A stretch of DNA of 64,000 nt from Devosia sp. (GCA_017794705.1 CP051235.1:2629001-2693000); one strand, 5' to 3'. Positions 44,424 through 53,414 are shown, numbered from the stretch's first letter. The notes: generated by a model from the letters alone, not told the origin. Translations and numbers: made by a program.

Positions 44424-46310
44424 CTAAGGCTTGACCTCGCCGCTTGAAGCGGACCCGGCATCCTTGTCGGGCGTTGTGTCATCCGACGTACTGGCGGAAT
44501 TTGCCGGTTTTGCGCCCATTCGCAGCCGGACCTGGGCGCGCAGCCAGTCATACAATTCCCCGAAGCTGAGATAGACCGGCACCGGCCGCGGTGCCGAGGG
44601 TTCAACGGAAAGCCCGACCGCCGTGATCGTGCCGTCCTCGTCGGCTTCGCGCACGATCAGTTCCACGGCACCCAGCGCCACGCGATCCGCATATTCCGCC
44701 TCGCCACCCAGCCGCGCCCGGATCAGGTCGGCGATGCTGAGCGCGCGTTCCTCCTCGCTCAATTCCACCTCGTAGACGTCGGCCATTTCGCTTGCCGGAC
44801 GCTCGGGATCGATGGTGAAGGCGCCAAAGAAATCCACGTCGTCGGCGGTCAATTCAGCACGGCTGGCGAACAGCCGGTCGAGCAGGCGCGGGTAGGTTGA
44901 AGGCACGAAAATATAGACGTGATCTCCCGGCTGCGGCCGCCCCGCCAGTTGATAGTTCATCGAGCGGTTGTCGCGCACCACCAGTGCCGGCCGGGCCCAG
45001 CGCGGAATGCGGGTGCCGCGCACCACCGGGCTCTCCTCGACCACCCGATAGGCCAGCAGTTCATGGTGGGCGGAGCCGGGCAAGTCGACTTCATATTTAG
45101 CCAACGGTCCGATGCGCGGCGGCACGACGAGGCCGAGCCTTCTGGCCAGGGGGAGGATGGTCCAGCCCTGCACAAGCAGCGACACCATGACGATCAGGAA
45201 GGCGACATTGAACAGCAGCCGGCCATTTTCCAGCCCGGCAATCAGCGGCGTGAGCGCCAGAAGGATCGAGGTGGCCCCGCGCAGGCCGACCCATGACGTG
45301 AAGGCGGTTTCAACGCGCGGAAAGCGGAAGGGCAGGAGGCAGAGCGTCACCGCCAGAGGTCTGGCGAAAAACATCAGGATGATGGCCAGCGCCAGCGCCG
45401 GCAGCGCCAGCACCGGAAATTGCGACGGGGTGGCGAACAGGCCCAGCACCAGAAACATGATGATCTGCGCCAGCCAGGTTATCCCGTCCTGAAACCTTTT
45501 GAGCGCCGCCGGAGACTTCAGCTGGTTCCCGGCCACCAGTCCGGCCAGATAGACCGCAAGAAATCCCGAGCCGCCGGCCAGCCCCGCCAGCCCGAACAGC
45601 ATCAGCGAAAGGGCAAGGACGAAGATCGGCTGCAGCCCACGATCGAGATTGAGCCGTTGCGTCAGCCGCACGATCAGCCAGCCGCCGCCGAGACCCAGCA
45701 CGGCGCCGATACCCATCTGTTGCAGAAACCCCAAGGCGATCTGGGTGGCGATGGCGCCGCCACCCGCTGCGGTTCCCGCCGTGATGGCGGATACCAGCGT
45801 CAGCGTCAAAAAGATGGCCATGGGATCGTTTGACCCGGATTCGATTTCCAGCGTCGAACGCACCTTGTCGCGGATCGAAACATTGCCGGTGCGCAGCAGG
45901 AAAAACACCGCCGCCGCGTCGGTCGAGCCGATGATGGCGCCGAGCAGCAGCCCTTCGAGCCATGATATGCCGAGGATGAAATGTGCCGCTGCGCCCAGCA
46001 GCCCGGCGGTCAGCAAGACCCCCAGTGTGGACAGGACAACCGCTGGTGCCGCCGCCTGCCTCAGGCTGCGGGCCGCGGTGCCGAACCCTGAATCGAACAG
46101 GATGACGGCCAGCGCAATCGAGCCGACGAAATAGGCGACCGGGGCATTGTCGAAATCGATGCCCAGCCCGTCGACCCCGCTGACCAGTCCGATCAGCAGG
46201 AAGACAAGCAAAAGCGGCGCCCCGAAACGGAACGCGATCAGGCTCGTAAATGCGGCCGCCAGCACCAGGCCGGTGCCGACGAGAATGATCAAATAGATTG
46301 TGACGTCCAT
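44424..46310 (-). CDS. Potassium/proton antiporter, NhaP2/CvrA-like
   Basis: This 628-residue CPA1 antiporter has about 12-13 membrane segments in its first 385 residues, including the family motif GSTDAAAVFFLLR. A TrkA-C (RCK-C) domain follows at about 415-475 (AYRVVEESPVVRGTRIP) and a CorC/HlyC-type domain near 490-590. The C-terminal 40 residues are Ser/Thr/Asp-rich. Members export K+ (or Na+) in exchange for protons at high pH or salt. It ends 88 bases before pgk and starts 123 bases after the MerR gene stop. Confidence 0.9.
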   Translation of the reverse strand: MDVTIYLIILVGTGLVLAAAFTSLIAFRFGAPLLLVFLLIGLVSGVDGLGIDFDNAPVAYFVGSIALAVILFDSGFGTAARSLRQAAAPAVVLSTLGVLLTAGLLGAAAHFILGISWLEGLLLGAIIGSTDAAAVFFLLRTGNVSIRDKVRSTLEIESGSNDPMAIFLTLTLVSAITAGTAAGGGAIATQIALGFLQQMGIGAVLGLGGGWLIVRLTQRLNLDRGLQPIFVLALSLMLFGLAGLAGGSGFLAVYLAGLVAGNQLKSPAALKRFQDGITWLAQIIMFLVLGLFATPSQFPVLALPALALAIILMFFARPLAVTLCLLPFRFPRVETAFTSWVGLRGATSILLALTPLIAGLENGRLLFNVAFLIVMVSLLVQGWTILPLARRLGLVVPPRIGPLAKYEVDLPGSAHHELLAYRVVEESPVVRGTRIPRWARPALVVRDNRSMNYQLAGRPQPGDHVYIFVPSTYPRLLDRLFASRAELTADDVDFFGAFTIDPERPASEMADVYEVELSEEERALSIADLIRARLGGEAEYADRVALGAVELIVREADEDGTITAVGLSVEPSAPRPVPVYLSFGELYDWLRAQVRLRMGAKPANSASTSDDTTPDKDAGSASSGEVKP

Positions 46311-46433
46311 GGCCCTGCCAAGCAGGAATGCTTTGCCGCTTTCCTGCCCCTAGACTGGGGCCAATTCATGTCGGCAATCAAGGGTTTGGCGACGCAATAG
46401 TGTCCTTGCGCTGCAAACCGCAAACAGCTGTTG

Positions 46434-46874
46434 CTAGCGCGTCTGGTCCGGATCGTTGATCGAAATTCCGTCAAAGACGACGCAGTCCCGGCTCGGGCCG
46501 CCGCAACACACGGCATCGCACTCGGCGACAAAGCCTTCCAGCGCACCGCTCAGTTCTTTCAGTTCTGCGATCTTGCGCTTGACCTCGGCCAGGTGAATTT
46601 TTGCGATTTCAGCCACGTCCGCGCATTCCTCGGTGGCGCTGGTTGAAAGCTGCGCAAGCTCCCGGGTCTGTTCCAGCGAAAAGCCAAAGTCGCGGCACCG
46701 TTTGATGAAGGTGAGCAGTTTCAGGTCGGAAACGGTGTAGATCCGCTGGTCGCTGGCTGTGCGGACGGCGCTCGGGATCAGCCCGATTTCCTCGTAATAT
46801 CTGACCCTTGAAGTTTTCATGCCGGCCCGTCTCGCCAGTTCACCAATGCTCAGCGCCTGCGGCTCCACCCTCAT
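46434..46874 (-). CDS. MerR-family metal/thiol-responsive regulator
   Basis: This 146-residue regulator starts MRVEPQALSIGELARRAGMK with a MerR winged helix (MKTSRVRYYEEIGLIPSAVR) and a dimer helix (EIAKIHLAEVKRKIAELKELS). The C-terminal loop DAVCCGGPSRDCVVFDG has cysteines separated as in CueR-like sensors (C-x7-C ending in DC), so a metal or thiol signal is likely; it does not have the SoxR iron-sulfur spacing. It faces the Cys-rich membrane gene; the dyad at 46892-46910 sits between them. The ATG at 46874 is right; upstream codons have no similarity. Confidence 0.88.
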   Translation of the reverse strand: MRVEPQALSIGELARRAGMKTSRVRYYEEIGLIPSAVRTASDQRIYTVSDLKLLTFIKRCRDFGFSLEQTRELAQLSTSATEECADVAEIAKIHLAEVKRKIAELKELSGALEGFVAECDAVCCGGPSRDCVVFDGISINDPDQTR

Positions 46875-46891
46875 GGTCTTGCACCCCTTGC

Positions 46892-46910
46892 CCTTCAAGT
46901 TACTTGAAGG
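46892..46910. promoter_or_regulatory. Perfect 19-bp MerR-type operator
   Basis: CCTTCAAGT-T-ACTTGAAGG is a perfect dyad centred on 46901. It resembles the operators of SoxR and other MerR regulators, which lie inside an overlong promoter spacer. It sits 17 bases before the regulator's own start and 54 bases before the start of the rightward Cys-rich gene. Confidence 0.85.
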
Positions 46911-46964
46911 ATTAGCCTCCGTTCTCGCCGGTGAAAAGCCGGTCATGAACAAAGGAGAAATCAG

Positions 46965-47309
46965 ATGGAAAAGAAGCAGACGATGAGTGCGGTGGGCATG
47001 GCCGCCATATTGTGCGTGGCAGGCTGTGCCGCCATCGCTGCCGTGCCGCTTCTGGGGATCGGTGCCGCTGGCGGATTGGCTGCCCTGATTTCGGGGCAAT
47101 GGGCTCTGGGACTTGTGGCGGTGGCAGGCGTGGGCGGTTGGCTCGCCGTCAGGTTTTTCCGCTCGAGGAAACGCGTTGCAGTTGAAGATATTCCCGCAAC
47201 AGGTTGCGGCTGCGCTCCCAATTCAGGCTGCAACACGGGCGACGCCTGTGATATTCCGCAGACCGGGTCGAGGACGACCCTCAGGGATCGTCTTAAATCG
47301 ATCTGCTGA
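46965..47309 (+). CDS. Small Cys-rich membrane protein, MerF/MerT-like plan
   Basis: This 114-residue protein has two hydrophobic helices at about residues 10-40 ([20 protein letters not shown]) and 45-65, then a basic loop RFFRSRKR and a Cys-rich tail ([18 protein letters not shown]). Cysteines inside the first helix and in the tail follow the plan of mercuric transporters MerF/MerT, but similarity is only in layout. It lies opposite a MerR-type gene, with an operator between. It probably moves or senses a soft metal. The ATG has a strong AAAGGAGA site. Confidence 0.7.
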   Translation: MEKKQTMSAVGMAAILCVAGCAAIAAVPLLGIGAAGGLAALISGQWALGLVAVAGVGGWLAVRFFRSRKRVAVEDIPATGCGCAPNSGCNTGDACDIPQTGSRTTLRDRLKSIC

Positions 47310-47331
47310 ATTGACACCGGGGAGAGACGGC

Positions 47332-47679
47332 ATGCCTGCACTGGCCAGCACATTTGCGATCTACATTCTGGCGGCGGTGGCCGAGATCGTGGGATGTTTT
47401 GCGTTCTGGGCGTGGTTGCGCCAGTCGCAGTCCATCTTGTGGCTGATCCCGGGGGTGGTGGCGCTTTGTGTCTTTGCATGGCTGCTCACCCTGTCGCCCA
47501 GCGAATTCGCGGGCCGGTCCTACGCTGCCTATGGTGGCGTTTACATTGCCGCTTCGCTGGTATGGTTGTGGCTGGTGGAAGGTCAAACCCCCGACACGTG
47601 GGACGTGGCGGGGGTGTCGCTGGCCCTGATCGCCGCGGCGATCATCCTGTTCGCCCCGCGCGGCGGCGGGGCGATCTAG
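47332..47679 (+). CDS. YnfA family membrane protein
   Basis: This is a 115-residue inner-membrane protein of the YnfA (UPF0060) family, related to small multidrug transporters. The four helices and motifs [14 protein letters not shown] and [20 protein letters not shown] are characteristic. The ATG at 47332 has a GGGGAGAG site, 22 bases after the Cys-rich gene, so both may be induced by the MerR protein. Function in drug or metal efflux is suggested in the family but not established here. Confidence 0.9.
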   Translation: MPALASTFAIYILAAVAEIVGCFAFWAWLRQSQSILWLIPGVVALCVFAWLLTLSPSEFAGRSYAAYGGVYIAASLVWLWLVEGQTPDTWDVAGVSLALIAAAIILFAPRGGGAI

Positions 47680-47689
47680 CGGCCGAGCG

Positions 47690-48622
47690 CTAACGGCTCA
47701 GCCAATCGAGGATCAGCCGGTTGGTCGCCTCCGGCTTTTCCTGCTGAATCCAGTGGCCGCAATCAAGTGTGGCGACTTCGACGTTCGGCACGAACTCGGA
47801 CAATCTTTCAGACTTCTGGACCATGTCCCGGTCGCCATAGATCATCAGCGCGGGTTTGTGGATGACCGGGTCAACGTCCGCGAGCAGGTGCCAGTTGCGA
47901 TCGAGATTCCGGTACCAGTTTATGCTGCCGGTAAAGCCAGATTTCTGGAAGGCGGAGACGAAAACGGCCAGTTCCTTTTCGGACATGACAGGATCGCCCA
48001 GCGGCTTTTCCTGCCTTGCGAGATTGATCATCATCATGCCCGGCTCGGGTGGCGTCAGCGGCAGGTTCTTGCGGTAAAGGTTGCTGAGGAAGCGGCGGTT
48101 ATTTTCGGCCAGCACAGCGTCGGCGACGCCTGGCTGTCGGTTGAAGTGGACGAAATAGAAGTCGTCACCGAAGAACTCCTCCATCATTTCGATCCACGGC
48201 CGATCCCAGCGCTCCTGGTAGGGCACGCTCAGGTTGATGGTCTGTTTCACCCGGTCCGGGTGCAGCAGCGCCATGCTCCAGACCACGATGGACCCCCAGT
48301 CATGGCCGACAAAGGTCGCGTCCTCATATCCGAAGTGATCCAGCACCCCGGCCAGATCGCCGGTCAGATGGTCGATATCGAATGCGGTGACCTCGCCGGG
48401 CCGCGATGAGTTGCCATAGCCCCGCTGGTTCGGGACGATGACGTGGTAGCCCGCTGCGGCCAGCACAGGCATCTGATGCCGCCATGAAAAGGCATGTTCG
48501 GGCCAGCCGTGGCAGAGTACGATCGGGTTTCTCGCATTCTCGCGGCCGGCCTCAAAGACTTCCAGTTCAATACCGTTGACGGGAATGATGGTGGGTTTGG
48601 GGAATTCGAGTGTGTGAAGCAT
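47690..48622 (-). CDS. Alpha/beta hydrolase, epoxide hydrolase-like
   Basis: This 310-residue enzyme has the motifs of soluble epoxide hydrolases: HGWPEHAFSWR (oxyanion loop), GHDWGSIVVW with nucleophile Asp, Tyr residues in the cap region, and the His in CGHWIQQEKP. The start at 48622 has a strong AAGGAGACAGG site; an in-frame ATG at 48676 lies in the shared operator and is unlikely. It is divergent from a WYL regulator across a dyad, and is probably its target. Epoxide or haloalkane as a substrate remains open. Confidence 0.87.
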   Translation of the reverse strand: MLHTLEFPKPTIIPVNGIELEVFEAGRENARNPIVLCHGWPEHAFSWRHQMPVLAAAGYHVIVPNQRGYGNSSRPGEVTAFDIDHLTGDLAGVLDHFGYEDATFVGHDWGSIVVWSMALLHPDRVKQTINLSVPYQERWDRPWIEMMEEFFGDDFYFVHFNRQPGVADAVLAENNRRFLSNLYRKNLPLTPPEPGMMMINLARQEKPLGDPVMSEKELAVFVSAFQKSGFTGSINWYRNLDRNWHLLADVDPVIHKPALMIYGDRDMVQKSERLSEFVPNVEVATLDCGHWIQQEKPEATNRLILDWLSR

Positions 48623-48667
48623 TTCCTGTCTCCTTGCTGAAATGGTCGGCATTGGCATAGAGTCAAA

Positions 48668-48688
48668 TGGTGCCAAAAACTGGCATCA
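48668..48688. promoter_or_regulatory. Dyad operator between hydrolase and WYL regulator
   Basis: TGCCA (48671-48675) and TGGCA (48681-48685) are inverted around 5 bases; the symmetry extends by TG and CA outside. It lies in the 86-bp gap between the two divergent genes and may bind the WYL regulator. Confidence 0.6.
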
Positions 48689-48708
48689 ATTTACGCAAGT
48701 CTTCCGGA

Positions 48709-49428
48709 ATGAATGTTCGATTGAGACAAGACGCCATCGTGCGCACCCTTCGCCGCCGGGGCACCGCGACCATCGCCGAGCTTGCACGGGAAGTGGGCGC
48801 GTCACGGCGCACGGTGCTGCGCGACATCAGCGCACTGCGCGATGAGGGTTTTGTCATTCACTCGGAGCCCGGTCCCGGCGGTGGTCTGCAGCTTGATCCG
48901 CAGTCGGTTCAAACCACCGCGCGGCTGTCGGTGAACGAGGTCTTCGCCCTGCTGATCAGCGTCGCATCCATGCGGGCGGTGGGAAACCTGCCGTTCTCCA
49001 GTCTGGCGGATTCAGGCCTGGCCAAGATCGAAAAGGCCCTTCCGGCCGACAAGGTCCGCGACCTGCGCCGGTTCCTCGACAGCCTCTACGTCGGACAGCT
49101 TGCGCCGGAGGTCGACATTTCGAACTTAGGCGTGATGGAGCCTGAATTGCTGCCCGCATTCGAGGCGGCGTTTCTGCAGCGGTTGCATCTGCGGTTTCAG
49201 TATCGGGATGCGAAAGGGGCGGAAACCAGCCGGATCATTGAGCCGCAGGCCCTGCTGATCCTGCCGCCGCTTTGGTATCTGGTCGGCTGGGATCTGGCGC
49301 GCGAGGACTTCCGCTATTTCCGCATGGACCGGATTGGAAGCCCGGAACCGGTGCCGGAGACCAGCTTCCGGCGGCGGCACGTGACTTTTCCGGACGAGTA
49401 TCAGCCGGTGCGCGCTTCTGCCCGCTGA
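48709..49428 (+). CDS. HTH-WYL domain transcriptional regulator
   Basis: This 239-residue regulator has a DeoR-type helix-turn-helix (residues 6-60, TIAELAREVGASRRTVLRDI) and a WYL ligand domain in the second half (PPLWYLVGWDLAREDFRYFR). Regulators of this plan sense small molecules or nucleotides and repress or activate adjacent genes. It reads outward from the hydrolase gene; an ATG at 48667 would overlap the operator, so 48709 is chosen, with GGA before. No defence genes that often come with WYL proteins are nearby. Confidence 0.87.
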   Translation: MNVRLRQDAIVRTLRRRGTATIAELAREVGASRRTVLRDISALRDEGFVIHSEPGPGGGLQLDPQSVQTTARLSVNEVFALLISVASMRAVGNLPFSSLADSGLAKIEKALPADKVRDLRRFLDSLYVGQLAPEVDISNLGVMEPELLPAFEAAFLQRLHLRFQYRDAKGAETSRIIEPQALLILPPLWYLVGWDLAREDFRYFRMDRIGSPEPVPETSFRRRHVTFPDEYQPVRASAR

Positions 49429-49440
49429 GCAAATGGACAT

Positions 49441-49472
49441 GAAAAAGGGCGCATCGGTTGCCGATGCGCCCT
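49441..49472 (-). terminator. Terminator of gap
   Basis: AGGGCGCATCGG and CCGATGCGCCCT make a perfect 12-bp stem with a three-base loop, followed on the minus strand by five T. It lies just after the gap stop and after the WYL gene end, and may serve both. Confidence 0.92.
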
Positions 49473-49497
49473 CCGGGGTTTGAAATTGGGTTGCGCC

Positions 49498-50508
49498 CTA
49501 AAGCGTCTTGCCGATCGCCACAGCCGTATCGGCCATGCGGTTCGAGAAGCCCCATTCATTGTCGTACCAGCTCAGCACCGAGGCAAAAGTCTCGCCCATG
49601 ACCTTGGTCTGGTCCAGCGCCACGGTCGAAGAATGCGGGTCGTGATTGAAGTCGATGGAGACATTCGGATGCGTGGTGGTGCCGAGAATGTTTTTCAGCT
49701 CGCCTTCGGCAGCACTGATCAGCGCGTCGTTGATCGATTCCGCGGAAACCGGTTTGGACGACAGGAACTTGAAATCGACAAGCGACACATTCGGGGTCGG
49801 TACGCGTACCGACATGCCGTCGAGCTTGCCGGCCAGTTCAGGCATCACCAGCCCGATCGCCTTGGCAGCGCCGGTTGAGGTCGGGATCTGGCTCATCGCT
49901 GCGGCGCGGGCGCGATAAAGATCCTTGTGCATCGTATCGAGCGTCGGCTGGTCGCCGGTGTAGGAGTGAATGGTGGTCATCATGCCGTGTTCGATGCCGA
50001 ACGTCTTGTTGAGCACATAGACCAGCGGTGCCAGGCAGTTGGTGGTGCAGGAGGCGTTCGAGATCACCTGGTGATCGGCGCTGATCTTGTCGTGGTTCAC
50101 GCCATAGACGACGGTCAGGTCAGCCCCACTGGACGGAGCGGAGACCAGCACGCGCTTGGCGCCGGCTTCGAGATGGATCGCGGCCTTGTCGCGGGCGGTG
50201 AAAATGCCCGTGCATTCCATGACGATGTCGATGTCGAGTTCTTTCCACGGCAGCTTTGACGGGTCGCGCTCGGCCAGCACCTTGAAACTGTCCCCGCCCT
50301 CGATGCGGATCGTGTCGCCGTCCACTTCCACCTGTTTGGGGAAGCGGCCATGTACGGAATCGAATCGCATCAGATGGGCGTTGGTCTCCACCGGACCCAG
50401 ATCGTTGACGGCGATGACATCAATGTCCTTGCGGCCGGATTCCAGAATGGCGCGGACGATATTGCGGCCGATACGACCAAAACCATTGATCGCGACACGA
50501 ACGGTCAT
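49498..50508 (-). CDS. gap: Glyceraldehyde-3-phosphate dehydrogenase, type I
   Basis: This enzyme oxidises glyceraldehyde 3-phosphate with NAD+ and phosphate. The 336 residues contain the Rossmann start VAINGFGRIGRN, the catalytic Cys in SNASCTTNCLAP, GAAKAIGLVMPELAGKLDG and SWYDNEWGFSNRM. All are standard. It follows tkt by 45 bases in a tkt-gap operon with a strong terminator. In related bacteria pgk usually follows, but not here. Confidence 0.97.
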   Translation of the reverse strand: MTVRVAINGFGRIGRNIVRAILESGRKDIDVIAVNDLGPVETNAHLMRFDSVHGRFPKQVEVDGDTIRIEGGDSFKVLAERDPSKLPWKELDIDIVMECTGIFTARDKAAIHLEAGAKRVLVSAPSSGADLTVVYGVNHDKISADHQVISNASCTTNCLAPLVYVLNKTFGIEHGMMTTIHSYTGDQPTLDTMHKDLYRARAAAMSQIPTSTGAAKAIGLVMPELAGKLDGMSVRVPTPNVSLVDFKFLSSKPVSAESINDALISAAEGELKNILGTTTHPNVSIDFNHDPHSSTVALDQTKVMGETFASVLSWYDNEWGFSNRMADTAVAIGKTL

Positions 50509-50553
50509 GTGGAGTTCTCCTGATTGGTGGGCCCGAAGGGAGGCGGGCCCGGA

Positions 50554-52533
50554 TTACAACTGTGATGTGACGGCTTCAACTACTGCGTTGGCCGTGATGC
50601 CGAAATGTTCGAACAGGTCGGCAATCGGGCCGCTGGCGCCGAAGCCGGTCATGCCGACAAATTCGCCCCGGTCGCCGAGCAGACGGTCCCAACTCTGGCG
50701 CACACCGGCTTCAACCGCAACGCGGGCTTTCGGATTGCCGATCACCTGCTCGCGATAGGCCTTGTCCTGCTGGTTGAACAGCTCCATCGACGGCACAGAA
50801 ACAACGCGGGTGCTGGTCTTGTTGTTTTCAAGGATGGACGCCGCCTCGATCGCCAGCTGCAACTCGGAGCCGGTGGCAAAGATCACCGCATCGGCATCTT
50901 CCGGGCCCGACACGACATAGGCGCCGCGGGCGCACATGTTTTCGCTCTGATAATGGGTGCGGAAGGCGGGCAGGCCCTGGCGGGTCAGCGCCAGCACCGA
51001 GGGGCCGTCCTTGCGTTCAATGGCGGCCTGCCAGCATTCCAGGGTTTCCACCGCATCGGCGGGGCGGAACACTACCATGTTGGGAATGGCGCGCATCGCC
51101 GCCAGATGTTCGACGGGCTGGTGGGTCGGGCCGTCTTCGCCGAGCCCGATTGAATCGTGGGTCATCACATAGATCACCCGCTGGCCCATCAGCGCCGAGA
51201 GCCGGGCCGAGGGGCGCAGGTAATCGGTGAACACCAGAAAGGTGCCGCCGTAAGGAATGAAGCCGCCATGCAGGGCAATGCCGTTCATGGCCGCCGCCAT
51301 TTCATGCTCGCGGATCCCGTAATGCATGTAGCGCCCGGTCCGGTTTTCCGCGGTGAACGGTTCGGTCTGGCTGGTATTGGTATTGTTGGACCCGGTCAGG
51401 TCAGCGGAACCGCCCAGCGTTTCGGGCAGCACGGCGTTGATGACTTCCAGCGCATTCTGCGAGGCGACGCGGGTTGCCGGTTTCGGCTTGGTCTCGACCA
51501 GTTCCTTCTTGAATTCCTGCACCACGCGATCAAAGTCGAGCGGCAGTTCGCCCTTGATGCGGCGTTCGAACTCGGCGCGCGTGTCGGCGTTGGCGGCGTC
51601 CAGCCGCTCCTGCCAGTCGGAGCGGGCCTTGGTTGAGCGGTTGCCGGCCAGGCGCCAATTGTCCATCACCTCGTCCGGGATGACGAACGGCGGGTGGTCC
51701 CAGCCCAGTTCGGCGCGGGCCAGTGCGATTTCCTCGTCGCCAAGGGCCGAACCGTGTACCTTGGCGGTGCCGCCCTTGTTGGGCGCGCCATAGCCGATGA
51801 TGGTCTTGGCGGCGATCATGGTCGGCTTGCTGCTTGACTTCGCCTCTTTCAGGGCCTTCTTGATCTCGTCGGCATTGTGGCCGTCGATCTCGATCGTGTG
51901 CCAGCCGGACGCTTCGAAGCGCATGCGCTGATCGGTCGAATCGGCGTTGGAAATCTTGCCGTCGATGGTGATGCCGTTGTTGTCCCAGATGACGATCAAC
52001 TTGTTCAGCTTCAGGTGCCCGGCGAGCGCAATCGCTTCCTGGGAAATGCCTTCCATCAGACAGCCGTCACCAGCCAGCACGTAGGTGTAGTGATCGACCA
52101 GATCGGTGCCGAATTCGGCAGCCAGCTTGGCTTCGGCGATGGCCATGCCCACCGAATTGCCCAGCCCCTGGCCGAGCGGGCCGGTGGTGGTTTCGATGCC
52201 GGTGGCGTGGCCATATTCGGGGTGGCCGGCGGTCTTGGAACCCAGCTGGCGGAAGTTCTGGATTTCCTCGAGCGTCATGTCTTCGTAGCCCAGAAGATAG
52301 AGCGAGGAATAAAGCAGCATCGAGCCGTGCCCGGCACTCAGCACAAACCTGTCGCGGTCCGGCCAGTGCGGGTCTTTGGGGTCGAATTTCATCACCGCGG
52401 AAAACAATACGGTGGCAATGTCGGCGCAGCCCATGGGCAGGCCGGGATGGCCGGAATTGGCCTTCTGAACGGCGTCCATGGAGAGGGCGCGGATCGCATT
52501 GGCCATCGCATTGTGTTTGGCTGAATTGGTCAT
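50554..52533 (-). CDS. tkt: Transketolase
   Basis: This TPP enzyme exchanges two-carbon units in the pentose phosphate pathway. It is 659 residues from the ATG at 52533 (MTNSAKHNAMANAIRALSMD). Motifs are GHPGLPMGCADIA, the TPP/Mg motif GDGCLMEGISQE to WDNNGITIDG, and the second-domain HDSIGLGEDGPTHQP. The frame continues 30 codons upstream but without similarity. It leads the tkt-gap operon; the gap of about 200 bases to the divergent DUF4164 gene should hold its promoter. Confidence 0.97.
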   Translation of the reverse strand: MTNSAKHNAMANAIRALSMDAVQKANSGHPGLPMGCADIATVLFSAVMKFDPKDPHWPDRDRFVLSAGHGSMLLYSSLYLLGYEDMTLEEIQNFRQLGSKTAGHPEYGHATGIETTTGPLGQGLGNSVGMAIAEAKLAAEFGTDLVDHYTYVLAGDGCLMEGISQEAIALAGHLKLNKLIVIWDNNGITIDGKISNADSTDQRMRFEASGWHTIEIDGHNADEIKKALKEAKSSSKPTMIAAKTIIGYGAPNKGGTAKVHGSALGDEEIALARAELGWDHPPFVIPDEVMDNWRLAGNRSTKARSDWQERLDAANADTRAEFERRIKGELPLDFDRVVQEFKKELVETKPKPATRVASQNALEVINAVLPETLGGSADLTGSNNTNTSQTEPFTAENRTGRYMHYGIREHEMAAAMNGIALHGGFIPYGGTFLVFTDYLRPSARLSALMGQRVIYVMTHDSIGLGEDGPTHQPVEHLAAMRAIPNMVVFRPADAVETLECWQAAIERKDGPSVLALTRQGLPAFRTHYQSENMCARGAYVVSGPEDADAVIFATGSELQLAIEAASILENNKTSTRVVSVPSMELFNQQDKAYREQVIGNPKARVAVEAGVRQSWDRLLGDRGEFVGMTGFGASGPIADLFEHFGITANAVVEAVTSQL

Positions 52534-52731
52534 GAAATATCCGCTTGCTGGTGTGGGGTCGGAGTGGTGTGAACGGCGACCGCGCGCCTTTTTCCGTGAC
52601 GGCAGGACACTTAAACAGGTCACTGTTTATAGTCAATTGAACCCACCCCCGCTTCGCGGTTGCATTACGGCCTCAGTTCGGGCTGAATTGCCGCGCAGTA
52701 AAATGCTGACGCAACAAGAGGCGGATTGAGC
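52534..52731. other. Divergent promoter region of tkt and DUF4164-zapA
   Basis: This gap of about 200 bases separates two outward-reading units. A T/A-rich piece at 52620-52640 could hold promoter elements. No RNA or terminator seen. Confidence 0.3.
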
Positions 52732-53025
52732 ATGTCGACGGATGGCGCGCCTGAGGGCTATCAACTGGCCGCGGAGCGGGTGGACAAGGCGCTGCAGCGG
52801 CTCGAGGCGAGCCTGCGCAGTCTCAACGGCCGTATCCGTTCGGTCGGGCGGATCGAATCAGACATTGCCAAGATCGAGAATGAGCGCGGCCAGTTGGTCG
52901 GAGAACTGGCCCGCGCCAGCGCCAAATCCAAGCGGCTCGACGAAGCGGCCAGCGACGTGTCGCGGCGGCTGGTGGTGGCCATGGAACAGGTCAAGACCAT
53001 CCTGTCCGAAGAGGAGAAGCGCTGA
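52732..53025 (+). CDS. DUF4164 family protein
   Basis: This is a 97-residue helical protein with coiled-coil character (ALQRLEASLRSLNGRIRSVG; IESDIAKIENERGQLVGELA). The DUF4164 family is typical for Rhizobiales and lies next to zapA, as here; the stop and zapA start overlap in TGATG. This suggests a helper of ZapA at the division site, though no function has been shown. The ATG at 52732 is chosen; a TTG two codons upstream is possible. Confidence 0.88.
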   Translation: MSTDGAPEGYQLAAERVDKALQRLEASLRSLNGRIRSVGRIESDIAKIENERGQLVGELARASAKSKRLDEAASDVSRRLVVAMEQVKTILSEEEKR

Positions 53026-53414
53026 TGCCCGAGGTCAATGTCGAGATCAACGGCCGCAAGTTCCGCATGGCCTGCGAGGAGGGCCAGGAAGAACATCTCA
53101 TGAGCCTCGCCGAGCGCTTCAACACCACCGTCGAGGGGTTCAAGGGCTCCTTCGGCGAGATCGGCGACAACCGCCTCACCGTCATGGCCGGCATCGCCGT
53201 GCTCGATGAGCTTGTCGAGGCCGAGCGCCAGATCGCCGAGGCCCGCGCCGAAATGGCCCGCATGCAGGAGGCCACCGACGCGGTGATCAACCAGTCGCGT
53301 CAGCTCGAGGAACAGTTCGCCCGCCGCCTGTCCGAAACCGCCCGCAAGATCGAGGCCGTCGCCACCGTCATCGACGAAACCGCCTCCTCCAACGGCGGCC
53401 AGGCCAGCCACTGA
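53025..53414 (+). CDS. zapA: Cell division protein ZapA
   Basis: ZapA binds FtsZ and bundles filaments in the Z-ring. The 129 residues start with MPEVNVEINGRKFRMACEEG, the family globular domain, followed by a coiled coil from about residue 60 to 120 (VDELVEAERQIAEARAEMAR-like, seen as LDELVEAERQIAEARAEMAR). It follows the DUF4164 gene by overlap, and precedes the 6S RNA gene and fau, an order common in alpha- and gammaproteobacteria. Confidence 0.93.
   Translation: MPEVNVEINGRKFRMACEEGQEEHLMSLAERFNTTVEGFKGSFGEIGDNRLTVMAGIAVLDELVEAERQIAEARAEMARMQEATDAVINQSRQLEEQFARRLSETARKIEAVATVIDETASSNGGQASH

Noticed and set aside
48709..49428. WYL regulator as a sign of a defence island
   Set aside because: Its neighbours are a metabolic hydrolase and gap; no defence genes are in the area.
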